DNA of 64,000 bases from Acidimicrobiales bacterium (GTDB taxonomy: Bacteria > Actinomycetota > Acidimicrobiia > Acidimicrobiales > Acidimicrobilacustridaceae), in assembly GCA_030830565.1 (NCBI GenBank), contig JAURMR010000024.1, positions 26,111 through 90,110 on the forward strand, in the 5' to 3' direction. Numbering within the stretch: position 1 is the stretch's first letter; each line of letters begins with the position of its first letter. The position numbers and the translations under genes were made by a program. The notes beneath the pieces were generated by a model, which worked only from the letters and a program-made list of their open reading frames with translations, did no database searches and was not told where the DNA came from. Of this stretch, positions 34,370 to 42,956 are shown piece after piece.

Positions 34370-36148
34370 TCCAATCGGGTTAAAGATCGAACTTCCATCG
34401 GCCAACTCGACGACAACCTCGCCGGCGGCAGAACGAAGCGTCGTGGGCTCAGTGGTCTCGAGTAGCCCCGGTGCCGTCGCAACTCGTCCTCGACGCGCAG
34501 CTTCGTCGGCCTGACGACTCAACGAAATCGCTTCATCCAACAACACGTGCGCAGCGTCGCCTAAGAGTGCAAGGTCATCGGACACCAGCACCATTCCGCC
34601 TGACACACCAACGGCTTGTGCCCAAGTACGCGCCGCGTCTGTGCTGAGGTCGGTCTGTTCCGCTCGCAACATCACGCAGTCGGGATCATTCAGCCACAAC
34701 CGTCGATGCATGAACGAACGTGTTGCCGTTGCCGCCCACGCGTGTCTGGTTGCCGGTTGCGTTCCCGAATAGCCGGCAAGCATCGGCACTTCCTCCGAAA
34801 GCGACCACGCAGGTGCAACATCGGCTCCGATTCGGTTTCCATCAACGACACCAACCGAATGCGCAAGCGGCACACCACAGCCAAGTAGGAACGTGTCGTC
34901 TCCGGCGCCGGAACGAATCGCATCGAATCCCGCGCGAACTCGTTGAGCTGGAGTGAACGAGCGATCAGCCCAAACGCCGTCGAACGAGGGAGAAAAAGTG
35001 AAGTCGAGTTTCAAATACGTGTACCCCATTGCTACGAGCGTCGCGGTGAGTGACCGCAAATGTTCTTGCACCTCGGGAAGCGTCGTATCAAGCCCATACA
35101 TCAGGCCGTCTCGTCCACCCTCCCACGGTGGATTGAACATATTGACGAGTGGTTCACCATCGAATCCACGTGCCAACCATTCAGGGTGTTCGCGCGCAAC
35201 ACGCGAATCGGGTGCCGCCAGAAATGGTGCGAGCCACAAACCAGGGCGTCGCCCGTGTGTCGCGATCGACGCGGCCATCGCTTCGAGCCCATCAGGAAAC
35301 TTTTCATTCGTCGTCAACCAATCGCCGATGGCGAACTGAAAACCATCGTCAACTTGGAACACATCGAAGGGCCAGTCACCGGACAAGCGCAAATTGGACT
35401 CAATATCGTTCTGTGTCACGTCGTGGAAGTAGTGGTACCAACTGCACCAACCCACTTGATGACCGGCCGACACTCGAGCGTTGTTCACTCGCCCAACTGT
35501 CGACGCCCACGCATCAAGCAACGCCTCTGCCGACGCACCGGTTCCGACGAGCACTTCGTGAAGGTCACGACGCTCACCGTCCACGAACACGGCGTCGCCA
35601 AGAAACGCTTCGCACCACAGTTCCGTGCCCGTTTGCCCCGTGCGCAATCGAAGCGTTCCGTCGTGCCGGTCGCCACCTTCAAATCCCACGAGCACCGGTT
35701 CGTTAGTGTCGTCGACGAGAACCGTGAGCCATTCCGATCGAAGTTCATCCTCAACATCGACAACTCGCTGATCAGCCTGATTGATCGCCCGAATCAACTC
35801 GATCGAACCGGGGATTCGCGATCGGTCCTCGTCCACACCGAAGACCGCAACATCGCTCGGACTCCAGGACTGATACCCATGGCGAAGCATTCGGAGTCGA
35901 CCGGCAACCTCCACAACGCGGAACACCATCGAAGCTGAGCGAATCGCTTGCGGCGCCGCATCATCGCGAGCGATCCACCACGACCAGCGCTCAGAGTTGG
36001 CCCCGCTCGGCAGCACCGAGTCTTCCCACGATCCGCCGGCGGTGATTCCGACGGCAAACCCGGTCGTTCCATCGCTCGGTGTTGGTCGGCGTGACAGCGG
36101 AATTGTTCCGAACCCGGGTATCTCGATTCGGTCAAGAACGAGGCGCAT
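34367..36148 (-). CDS. GH36-type alpha-galactosidase
   Basis: 593 residues. The beta-sandwich N-terminal half leads to the clan-D catalytic barrel: VGWCSWYHYF, the VFQVDDGFQ strand, RPGLWLAPFLA, and the nucleophile aspartate in YTYLKLDFTFSP, then GCGVPLAHSVGVVDGNRIGADVAP bearing the likely acid/base aspartate. It cleaves terminal alpha-galactosides; there is no signal peptide, so it acts on imported sugars, though no sugar transporter is adjacent. TACGCT six bases before the ATG suggests a leaderless message. Confidence 0.87.
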   Translation of the reverse strand: MRLVLDRIEIPGFGTIPLSRRPTPSDGTTGFAVGITAGGSWEDSVLPSGANSERWSWWIARDDAAPQAIRSASMVFRVVEVAGRLRMLRHGYQSWSPSDVAVFGVDEDRSRIPGSIELIRAINQADQRVVDVEDELRSEWLTVLVDDTNEPVLVGFEGGDRHDGTLRLRTGQTGTELWCEAFLGDAVFVDGERRDLHEVLVGTGASAEALLDAWASTVGRVNNARVSAGHQVGWCSWYHYFHDVTQNDIESNLRLSGDWPFDVFQVDDGFQFAIGDWLTTNEKFPDGLEAMAASIATHGRRPGLWLAPFLAAPDSRVAREHPEWLARGFDGEPLVNMFNPPWEGGRDGLMYGLDTTLPEVQEHLRSLTATLVAMGYTYLKLDFTFSPSFDGVWADRSFTPAQRVRAGFDAIRSGAGDDTFLLGCGVPLAHSVGVVDGNRIGADVAPAWSLSEEVPMLAGYSGTQPATRHAWAATATRSFMHRRLWLNDPDCVMLRAEQTDLSTDAARTWAQAVGVSGGMVLVSDDLALLGDAAHVLLDEAISLSRQADEAARRGRVATAPGLLETTEPTTLRSAAGEVVVELADGSSIFNPIG

Positions 36149-36154
36149 TTGGTG

Positions 36155-36160
36155 AGCGTA
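36155..36160 (-). promoter_or_regulatory. -10 element, leaderless alpha-galactosidase gene
   Basis: TACGCT on the minus strand six bases (CACCAA) before the ATG at 36148. Confidence 0.55.
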
Positions 36161-36222
36161 GAACGCGGGTGCACAGAACCACTGTTGATCTGCCTACGAT
36201 TCGCCAATCCTCAGGAGGAACC

Positions 36223-37200
36223 ATGACTCGCATCGGCTACCAGATCCCCAACTTCACCTACCCCGGCGTCGGCCCCGCAGAACTCTTTGACGCTGTTGCC
36301 AAACAAGCGTCGGCGGCTGATCGTTCCGGTTTCGACACCGTGATGGTGATGGATCACTTCTATCAATTACCAATGCTGGGCGAACCTTCGAAGTACATGC
36401 TCGAGTGCTACACGACGCTCGGCGCACTCGCGCAGCACACGAGCAAGGCACGACTCGCCGCTCTTGTCACTGGCAACACCTACCGAAACCCAGCACTCCT
36501 CGCCAAGACCATCACCACACTCGACATCGTTTCGGGCGGACGTGCGCAGCTAGGAATCGGTGCCGGCTGGTTCGAACTTGAACATGAGTCGCTTGGTTTC
36601 GAATTCGGAACGTTCACCGAGCGATTCGAGAAACTCGAGGAAGCGCTCCAGATCATCCTCCCAATGTTGCGCGACGAACGACCGACATTTTCCGGCAAGC
36701 ACTATTCAGTCGACAACGCCATCAATCAACCGCCACCCATCGGCCATATTCCGATCATGATTGGCGGAACCGGCGAAAAGAAAACCTTGCGTATGGTCGC
36801 CCAGTATGCCGATGCCGCGAATTTCACCTGCGGACTCGACGAGGTTCCCCGCAAGATGGATGCTCTTGCGGCGCATTGCGAACGACTCGGACGCAACCGA
36901 AATGACATCACTGTCAGCAAGATGGGTTTGTGTGTGATCGCACCCACTGTTGATCAGGCCTACCAAGAAGCGAAGGCATTCATGCTCGGAATGGGCGTCG
37001 ATCTCGATGCCGTCGACGAAGCAACCCGCGACATGTTCTTGGGAATGGTGTGGTGGGGCGGTTCGGAGGAGATCGAAGAATGGTTTGTAAAAACCAAAGA
37101 TCTCGGTCTTGATGGCGTCACCGTTTCACTGCCGGCAAACGGCACGATCCCCGAGCGCATCGAGCAACTCGGGGAAGTGGCGACAAAGGTATTCGGATAG
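36223..37200 (+). CDS. LLM-class F420-dependent oxidoreductase
   Basis: 325 residues, TIM-barrel luciferase-like fold. GYQIPNFTYPGV at the N-terminus, TVMVMDHFYQ, LAALVTGNTYRNPALLAKTITTLDIVSGGRAQLGIGAGWFELEHES and PIMIGGTGEKKTLRM are the usual F420-binding enzyme blocks. The substrate is not identifiable. AGGAGG five bases before the ATG at 36223 and TACGAT at 36195-36200 show a normal leadered transcript. Confidence 0.9.
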   Translation: MTRIGYQIPNFTYPGVGPAELFDAVAKQASAADRSGFDTVMVMDHFYQLPMLGEPSKYMLECYTTLGALAQHTSKARLAALVTGNTYRNPALLAKTITTLDIVSGGRAQLGIGAGWFELEHESLGFEFGTFTERFEKLEEALQIILPMLRDERPTFSGKHYSVDNAINQPPPIGHIPIMIGGTGEKKTLRMVAQYADAANFTCGLDEVPRKMDALAAHCERLGRNRNDITVSKMGLCVIAPTVDQAYQEAKAFMLGMGVDLDAVDEATRDMFLGMVWWGGSEEIEEWFVKTKDLGLDGVTVSLPANGTIPERIEQLGEVATKVFG

Positions 37201-37206
37201 CGCCAG

Positions 37207-37410
37207 TTAGTGACGAGCAGCAGGGCGGGCGCGGCGTGACGCGACTGGACGCGACCACCAACGGCCGCTGAATCGCCAGCGCGATTCAGGTGCAGCTTCT
37301 TGGCCCACCATGATCCGCGGGCGCGTGACCTCAATTGCGGCAGCGATTGCTGCTGCTTCTTCGATGGTGGGTTCGGGCGTAATGCGCACGCTCGGTGACG
37401 ACTCGCTCAC
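37207..37410 (-). CDS. accE: Acyl-CoA carboxylase epsilon subunit
   Basis: 67 residues with ITPEPTIEEAAAIAAAIE at the N-terminus and a WRFSGRWW motif near the C-terminus, the two hallmarks of the small epsilon subunit that stabilises actinobacterial acyl-CoA carboxylase complexes. The basic tail RPVASRRARPAARH is common. It overlaps the stop of the beta subunit gene by 4 bases, which confirms the assignment. Confidence 0.88.
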   Translation of the reverse strand: MSESSPSVRITPEPTIEEAAAIAAAIEVTRPRIMVGQEAAPESRWRFSGRWWSRPVASRRARPAARH

Positions 37411-38963
37411 AACGGGATATTTCCGTGCTTGCGGTGCGGAAGTTCTTCGCGCTTGGACTTGAGCATTTCAAGACCAGCGATGACCTTCATGCGCGTATCG
37501 GCGGGATCGATGACATCGTCGATGAATCCACGCTCGGCGGCAACGTAGGGGTTCGCAAAGCGCTCGGTGTAATCGTCAATGAGTTCCGCACGACGCTTTT
37601 CAGGATCGGCTGCGTCCTGAAGTTCACGGCGGTAAAGAATTTCCACCGCTCCGTTGGGACCCATCACGGCGAGTTCGGCGGACGGCCACGCAAAGGCAAG
37701 GTCAGCGCCGATCGACTTGGAGTTCATGACCACGTAGGCACCGCCATAGGCCTTGCGCGTGATGACCTGAATGCGGGGAACGGTGGCCTCGCAGAACGCG
37801 TAGAGCAACTTGGCGCCGTGGCGAATGATGCCGCCGTATTCCTGATCGACACCGGGAAGGAAACCGGGAACGTCGACGAACGTGACGAGCGGGATGTTGA
37901 ACGCATCGCAGGTGCGCACGAAACGTGCTCCCTTTTCTGCAGATTCAATATCAAGAACACCAGCAAGCACCATCGGCTGATTGCCAACAATGCCGACGGT
38001 TTCACCGTTCAGACGAGCGAAACCGCAAACAATCGAACCCGCCCAGCGCGGGAAGTACTCGAAGAAATCTCCATCGTCGACAACTGACGCAATGACCTTC
38101 TTCATGTCGTACGGAATGTTCGGACTTGCCGGCATGATGTCGATGAGTTCCGGACAACTGCGTTCTGGATCGTCGCCTGTGGGCATCGATGGAGCAGTTT
38201 CAAGGTTGTTCGATGGAAGGAACGAGAAGAGATATTTCACGTCGTCGAGGCAGGTCTTTTCGTCCGGAGACACGAACGTGGCAACACCTGACTTGCTGGC
38301 GTGCGACTTCGCGCCACCGAGTTCTTCAAGCGTGACTTCCTCGCCGGTCACAGTCTTCACAACATCGGGACCGGTAATGAACATGTGCGAGGTTTCATCA
38401 ACCATGAAAATGAAGTCGGTCATGGCGGGGCTGTACACCGCGCCACCAGCACATGGGCCGAGGATCACAGAGATCTGAGGGGTCACGCCCGATGCTTGAA
38501 CGTTGCGGTGGAAGATGCCGCCGTAACTGGCGAGCGATACCACGCCTTCCTGAATACGAGCACCAGCACCATCGTTGAGACCGATAAGCGGCGCACCAAC
38601 CGAAAGGGCGAGATCCATCACCTTGTGGATCTTCTCGGCGAAGACCTCGCCAAGTGCTCCACCGAACACGGTGAAGTCCTGAGAGAACACAAAGACCTTG
38701 CGGCCATCGATTGTTCCCCAACCAGTGACAACGCCGTCGGTGTAGGGACGCTCTTCGATGCCGCTCTCGTGCGCCCGGTGACGAGCGAGCATGTCGAGTT
38801 CGTGGAATGACCCCTCGTCAAGCAGGTAGTCGATTCGCTCTCGGGCGAGCATCTTGCCCTTGGCGTGCTGGCGTTCGACCGAACGCTCTGAACCGGCATG
38901 GAGGGCTTGTTCCTTACGCTCGGCGAGTTGGGCCAGGCGCTCAGTCATTGGGTGTTCCGACAT
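37407..38963 (-). CDS. pccB: Acyl-CoA carboxylase beta subunit (propionyl-CoA type)
   Basis: 518-residue carboxyltransferase of the AccD5/PccB group. The crotonase-fold halves carry GFARLNGETVGIVGNQP, GGIIRHGAKLLYAF, the oxyanion glycines in KAYGGAYVVM and the N-terminal GAGARIQEG. It transfers CO2 from biotin to propionyl-CoA (or acetyl-CoA) to make methylmalonyl-CoA. The biotin-bearing alpha subunit is not in the window. TAGTGT lies seven bases before the ATG. The epsilon subunit follows with a 4-base overlap. Confidence 0.93.
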   Translation of the reverse strand: MSEHPMTERLAQLAERKEQALHAGSERSVERQHAKGKMLARERIDYLLDEGSFHELDMLARHRAHESGIEERPYTDGVVTGWGTIDGRKVFVFSQDFTVFGGALGEVFAEKIHKVMDLALSVGAPLIGLNDGAGARIQEGVVSLASYGGIFHRNVQASGVTPQISVILGPCAGGAVYSPAMTDFIFMVDETSHMFITGPDVVKTVTGEEVTLEELGGAKSHASKSGVATFVSPDEKTCLDDVKYLFSFLPSNNLETAPSMPTGDDPERSCPELIDIMPASPNIPYDMKKVIASVVDDGDFFEYFPRWAGSIVCGFARLNGETVGIVGNQPMVLAGVLDIESAEKGARFVRTCDAFNIPLVTFVDVPGFLPGVDQEYGGIIRHGAKLLYAFCEATVPRIQVITRKAYGGAYVVMNSKSIGADLAFAWPSAELAVMGPNGAVEILYRRELQDAADPEKRRAELIDDYTERFANPYVAAERGFIDDVIDPADTRMKVIAGLEMLKSKREELPHRKHGNIPL

Positions 38964-39079
38964 GGCGCCAACACTACCCAGCCCATCGGAGGAGGCCGAA
39001 ACCTCCCCAAAGCGTCTGTCGACTCATATCGGCCTAGGCTGACCCCAGTCTCTTGCTCTCCTCCTATGGAAGGACCCTC

Positions 39080-39289
39080 ATGCCGAACGGTTGGGAACTT
39101 GTCATCATCCTCGGGATCATTGCCCTGCTCTTCGGCGGCGCAAAGCTCCCCAAACTTGCCCGCTCCCTCGGTTCTGCAAAGGGTGAGTTTGAAAAGGGTC
39201 TGAAAGAAGGCGAGACCAAGGGCTCGAAAGATCCAAAGTCAGATTCCGAATCGAAGGCCACCGAGTCCACCGATACCTCCGACTCCTGA
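39080..39289 (+). CDS. tatA: Sec-independent translocase subunit TatA
   Basis: 69 residues: a single N-terminal helix WELVIILGIIALLFGGAKLPKLARSLG with the hinge glycine and the FGGAKLP motif, an amphipathic helix, and an acidic polar tail. It forms the TatA pore component for export of folded proteins. GGAAGG six bases before the ATG at 39080 was used to choose the start. No tatC is nearby. A hairpin terminator follows. Confidence 0.93.
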   Translation: MPNGWELVIILGIIALLFGGAKLPKLARSLGSAKGEFEKGLKEGETKGSKDPKSDSESKATESTDTSDS

Positions 39290-39327
39290 CGTTCGCGCCG
39301 TTTGGCGCTGAGCGGTAGTCCTGACGA

Positions 39328-39354
39328 CTGACCGGCCTTCGGGTCGGTCAGTTT
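39328..39354 (+). terminator. Hairpin terminator after tatA
   Basis: A 10-bp stem CTGACCGGCC / GGTCGGTCAG with TTCG loop and a short TTT. It overlaps the convergent exonuclease stop codon. Confidence 0.65.
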
Positions 39355-40226
39355 CGCGTCTTCGCCAATTTCGCGGCCCGTTCAACAAGCCGGGGCGCAT
39401 CGATACGAGCGGCCACCTCGGCGAAGTTGTCATGAGACCCAGACCACCGAAGTTCATCAATCCTCGTGAACGTCGGCGCATCGGTCACCACGGTTGCGAT
39501 CTTTCTGAACAACAGTGCGAGTTCCATTTGTTCTTGCAAAGTTGCTGCGAGCTTCGCCGCACCGCGGACCTGAACATCCCAGTCCGCTGGATCTGCAGGA
39601 ATGTTCTCGATGTGGAGATACCGACCAAGAACCGTTGACGCCGACTTCGCACCCCAACCGGGCAGACCAGGGAAACCGTCGGATGCGTCGCCCATGAGCG
39701 CGAGGTAATCAGGGATCGATTCGGGCGGAACACCAAACTTCTCGATTACGCCGTCGTGATCAAATAGTTGACCCTTACGACGATCGAATTGCACGACGCG
39801 AGTTCCAACAACGCATTGGGCAAGGTCCTTATCGGGCGTACAAATAAGAACCTGCTTCACCGTTTTGTCGGCGGCTGCTTTCGCCGCAGCTGATCCCATT
39901 CCGTCATCTGCTTCATGTTCAACCATCGAAAACACCGAAAAACCAGCGGCAATCAGAACCTCGTCAAGCAAAGGGAACTGATTTCCGAGGTCAGGATCAA
40001 GATCTTCTCCCGACTTATAGCCATCCCACAGTTGATTGCGAAACGAATCAACAGTGCGGTCGGTCGCAACACCGATGTGTGTCGCGCCTTCATCAAGCAT
40101 GTTGAACATCGACATCACCACTCCGCGTGTCGCCGCTACTTCCATCCCCTCGCTATTGGAACGGGATGGCAGTGCGAAATGGTGGCGAAAGAGTTCGTAG
40201 GTTCCGTCAACGAGATGTACCTGCAT
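39348..40226 (-). CDS. Stand-alone 5'-3' exonuclease / flap endonuclease
   Basis: 292 residues matching the 5' nuclease domain of DNA polymerase I without any polymerase. Acidic metal ligands are visible in HLVDGTYELFR, VEHEADDGMG, CTPDKDLAQCV and ALMGDASDGFPG, followed by the helix-hairpin-helix GLPGWGAKSAS. It probably trims RNA primers or flaps. I start it at the ATG at 40226 where similarity begins; an ATG at 40274 would extend it by 16 unlike residues toward the divergent heliorhodopsin promoter. Confidence 0.87.
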   Translation of the reverse strand: MQVHLVDGTYELFRHHFALPSRSNSEGMEVAATRGVVMSMFNMLDEGATHIGVATDRTVDSFRNQLWDGYKSGEDLDPDLGNQFPLLDEVLIAAGFSVFSMVEHEADDGMGSAAAKAAADKTVKQVLICTPDKDLAQCVVGTRVVQFDRRKGQLFDHDGVIEKFGVPPESIPDYLALMGDASDGFPGLPGWGAKSASTVLGRYLHIENIPADPADWDVQVRGAAKLAATLQEQMELALLFRKIATVVTDAPTFTRIDELRWSGSHDNFAEVAARIDAPRLVERAAKLAKTRN

Positions 40227-40301
40227 CGGGACAGTCTCGCCTGAATTGCTCTGCGGCGCGAAGAAATGTGCCATTTCTCAGCTCACTCACGCATCTCGCT
40301 C

Positions 40302-40307
40302 TACGCT
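40302..40307 (+). promoter_or_regulatory. -10 element, leaderless heliorhodopsin gene
   Basis: TACGCT six bases (TTGCCC) before the ATG at 40314. No convincing -35 box is visible about 17 bases upstream and no ribosome site exists. Confidence 0.55.
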
Positions 40308-40313
40308 TTGCCC

Positions 40314-41123
40314 ATGACTGATCAGAGCACTCGACTTCAGAACCTTCGCAAATGGAACATCGGAGTCGGTGGTCTGCACCTTGTTCAGGGGATTCTCATC
40401 CTCATCCTGAGTTCATCCTTTGCGATTCCGATCGTCGCTGCCGTGCAAACCGGTCCCCCCGGAGCCGAAGGCTCACTCACGACGGTGAGTAAGACCTTTT
40501 TCAGTTTCAACTTTGCGATAGCGATTGCGATCTTCTTGTTTCTCGCCGCTGGTGACCATCTACTTACGTCGCTCACACCGGTTCGCGCCTGGTACGAACG
40601 CAACCTTCTTCAAGGAATCAACTACGCACGCTGGATTGAGTATTCAGTCAGCGCCTCAATCATGATCATCCTGATCGGGCTCTTGAACGGCATCAACAAC
40701 CTTTACGCCGTCATCGCCCTCTTTGGCGTAAATGCAGCGATGATCCTGTTTGGTCTCGTTATGGAACAGGTCAATCGGAATCGCGACACCGTTACCTGGT
40801 GGCCATTCATCTTCGGCTGTATCGCTGGAATCGTTCCGTGGATCGCGATCCTTATCGGGCTCGTGACCGCAGCTACCGACTCAACAATGGTCAATGGTGT
40901 TGCCGCCAATAGCGACGGTGTGCCGGTGTTCGTCTACTTCATCGTCATTTCGCTGTTTCTACTCTTCAACTGCTTTGCCTTGAACCAGTGGCTGCAATAT
41001 CGCGGCAAAGGAAAGTTCGCTGACTACCTCTACGGCGAAAAGGTGTACCTGGTGTTGAGCCTCGTAGCGAAGAGTGCACTCGCTTGGCAGATCTTCGCCG
41101 GAACTCTCGCCAGCTCGTCCTGA
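40314..41123 (+). CDS. Heliorhodopsin
   Basis: 269 residues, seven membrane helices, a retinal-binding photoreceptor of the heliorhodopsin class, whose N-terminus faces the cytoplasm. The Schiff-base lysine is Lys253 in LSLVAKSALAWQIF; the counterion is Glu109 in RWIEYS; the two histidines of the cytoplasmic-side pocket correspond to His22 (GGLHLVQ) and His82 (AGDHLLTS). FGVNAAMILFG and FGCIAGIVPWI are near-exact matches to known family members. Light sensing or enzyme regulation, not ion pumping, is the accepted view. No retinal or carotenoid gene lies nearby. The start is set by TACGCT six bases upstream. Confidence 0.96.
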   Translation: MTDQSTRLQNLRKWNIGVGGLHLVQGILILILSSSFAIPIVAAVQTGPPGAEGSLTTVSKTFFSFNFAIAIAIFLFLAAGDHLLTSLTPVRAWYERNLLQGINYARWIEYSVSASIMIILIGLLNGINNLYAVIALFGVNAAMILFGLVMEQVNRNRDTVTWWPFIFGCIAGIVPWIAILIGLVTAATDSTMVNGVAANSDGVPVFVYFIVISLFLLFNCFALNQWLQYRGKGKFADYLYGEKVYLVLSLVAKSALAWQIFAGTLASSS

Positions 41124-41124
41124 G

Positions 41125-42030
41125 TTAACAGTCGATTCGACGGCGCACAGCCTCAACAAAGCGACTGGCGGCCTTGCCATCTGTCGTTAAGAAGAAGCAC
41201 GGCTCAAAGAGTTCCGCTTCGAGAAGCACAGGAGTTCCGTCATCAAGGCGGATCACGTCATAACGGCCATAGAGAAGTTGTTCGTGCGCGCCGATCCAAC
41301 CGCGCTCGTGGGCGATGCTCGTTGCGGCATTCGAAGCGGCCCGTACGACGAGTTGAACATCATCTGGCGCGTCGACCCTTGAAATTTCTTCTCGATACGC
41401 ACCACCAACGAGTGCTCCATCCTCGGCAAGAAGCGCTGCCTTCTTGAACGAGTGCGAACGTTCGCCGTCGAATACAACGGTGCCGATCTCGCCTTCGGTA
41501 TCAATGAGCGAGGCGAACGGTTGCACCATGGCTATGAGCCCTCCGCCAAGGATCGTTTCTGCCAGTACTGCAGCCGCCGAACCCGTGCAATCAAATCGAC
41601 CAGTGAGTCGACTCCCGGCCGAGATTGAAGGTTTCACCACGATCTCCGCGGCGTCGATCTTCTCCGTGGCCGCATGAAACGCCTCAATCGAATCGACAAA
41701 CGCAGTTGGCACAATCGGCACATCGCGCGCGGCAAGATCGGCGAGATACCGCTTGTCCATATTCCATTCAAGAAGCCCTACCGGGTTATGGAACGTCGTC
41801 ATCGTTCGACGGGCATTCAGCCAGGAGCGAAACGCATCAAGGTGTTCGACGTAATTCCACGGGCTCCGCACCACCACAAGGTCGAAGGCGTTCCAGTCGA
41901 CAGAGTTGTCCTCCCACGCTGTTTGAACCAGATCGATGTCTGCATCGGCGAAGGCGGCAGTCTGTGGTGGAAGGTCCACGTCGTCATGAATCGCGTTGAG
42001 ATCAATTGTGGTGACGAACGCGACTCGCAT
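41125..42030 (-). CDS. ATP-grasp ligase (DcsG/RimK-like)
   Basis: 301 residues. The N-terminal domain has the FDLVVVRSPWNY motif seen in DcsG-like ligases of cycloserine synthesis and relatives; the ATP-grasp core shows IVVKPSISAGSRLTGRF, MVQPFASLIDTEGEIGTVVFDG and LLEAELFEPCFFL (metal-binding end). It would join a carboxylate to an amine or hydroxyl using ATP; partners are unknown. It ends one base from the heliorhodopsin stop, tail to tail. TAGCGT six bases before the ATG implies a leaderless message. Confidence 0.82.
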   Translation of the reverse strand: MRVAFVTTIDLNAIHDDVDLPPQTAAFADADIDLVQTAWEDNSVDWNAFDLVVVRSPWNYVEHLDAFRSWLNARRTMTTFHNPVGLLEWNMDKRYLADLAARDVPIVPTAFVDSIEAFHAATEKIDAAEIVVKPSISAGSRLTGRFDCTGSAAAVLAETILGGGLIAMVQPFASLIDTEGEIGTVVFDGERSHSFKKAALLAEDGALVGGAYREEISRVDAPDDVQLVVRAASNAATSIAHERGWIGAHEQLLYGRYDVIRLDDGTPVLLEAELFEPCFFLTTDGKAASRFVEAVRRRIDC

Positions 42031-42036
42031 GTCGCC

Positions 42037-42042
42037 ACGCTA
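42037..42042 (-). promoter_or_regulatory. -10 element, leaderless ATP-grasp gene
   Basis: TAGCGT on the minus strand six bases (GGCGAC) before the ATG at 42030. Confidence 0.55.
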
Positions 42043-42059
42043 GCGATCGGCGTGACGCG

Positions 42060-42088
42060 GCAGAGCCCGGCACAAGGCCGGGCTCTGC
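42060..42088 (-). terminator. GC-rich hairpin between DUF4190-type and ATP-grasp genes
   Basis: A 12-bp perfect stem GCAGAGCCCGGC / GCCGGGCTCTGC around a five-base loop, just downstream of the gene ending at 42115. There is no T tract on either side, so termination is likely but not certain. Confidence 0.6.
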
Positions 42089-42114
42089 GCAAACTTCAGG
42101 ACCGATCCGAAGAA

Positions 42115-42846
42115 TCAGTTAAACCAATTTTCGACACTCGTGATTTCACACTTCACTGAAGATGACGTCACGTCTTCGAAACTTGAAATCTCCACAAGTT
42201 TCGAGCCATTCGGGGGAATGGTTTCCGGGAATGAAGCGCCACTATCGATAAGCGCACCCGAGCCTGAACGGAACTCGTAGTTGAAGATGTAACTCTTCTC
42301 AACCGAAGTTTTATTCGTGACTTTGATTGTCATTTCCGGCGAATCGAATGTGCTGTCGACTGCACACTTTTCAACTGTCACGTTGTAGTCCGACGCATTC
42401 GCCTCTCCCGACCAGTTCTTCACAGAATCAGAGATTGAGTCAGAAGCCTGATCGGCAGCGAAGACAACGAATACAAGGAACAGAATCGAAACGACTGTCC
42501 CGACGATGCCAAGAACCATTCCGGCGATGGACATGCCCTTGCCAGTGCCGCCCATCTCGTTGGCCTTCTTCATTCCTAGGAAGCCGAAGATGATGGCGAG
42601 AACGCCGGCAATCGGACCGAGACACACAAAGGTCAAGATGCCGAGCACAAGCGCGGCAATTGCCAATCCGTTGTTCGGACTGGGTGCCCCACCTGCCGGC
42701 GGAACCGGGGGCGCGGGCGGGGGTGAAAATCCGCCAGCCGGAGGGGCGGGCGGCGCAGGAGGTGTGGGCGGTGCTGGAGGTGGCGTGCTTCCGGGAGGAG
42801 GCGGCGGGACACTTCCAGGCGGTGGCGGTGGCGGTGCATCAGTCAT
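42115..42846 (-). CDS. Proline-rich DUF4190-type membrane protein
   Basis: 243 residues: a Pro/Gly-rich cytoplasmic N-terminus (residues 4-55), two membrane helices (NNGLAIAALVLGILTFVCLGPIA... and GKGMSIAGMVLGIVGTVVSILFLV) as in DUF4190 proteins, then an extracytoplasmic domain with one cysteine pair (Cys in VEKCAVD and VKCEITS) that resembles FxLYD-like beta domains. Function unknown. GGGGAGAA before the ATG at 42846 fixes the start; the proline stretch explains the low-complexity DNA. Confidence 0.75.
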   Translation of the reverse strand: MTDAPPPPPPGSVPPPPPGSTPPPAPPTPPAPPAPPAGGFSPPPAPPVPPAGGAPSPNNGLAIAALVLGILTFVCLGPIAGVLAIIFGFLGMKKANEMGGTGKGMSIAGMVLGIVGTVVSILFLVFVVFAADQASDSISDSVKNWSGEANASDYNVTVEKCAVDSTFDSPEMTIKVTNKTSVEKSYIFNYEFRSGSGALIDSGASFPETIPPNGSKLVEISSFEDVTSSSVKCEITSVENWFN

Positions 42847-42956
42847 GTGTTCTCCCCAAGAACTCAGTCGGCGCCGGCGCGCCGATGCACCAACGATAGT
42901 TCTCTGCACTGAAAGAGGCAGGGGAAAGAGTCACACCCATGATGTGAGGAAATGAC

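Noticed and set aside
42680..42845. Repetitive GGGGG/GGAGG-rich DNA resembling a repeat array
   Set aside because: It encodes the proline-rich N-terminus of the DUF4190-type protein; the units are irregular and there are no spacers, so it is not CRISPR.
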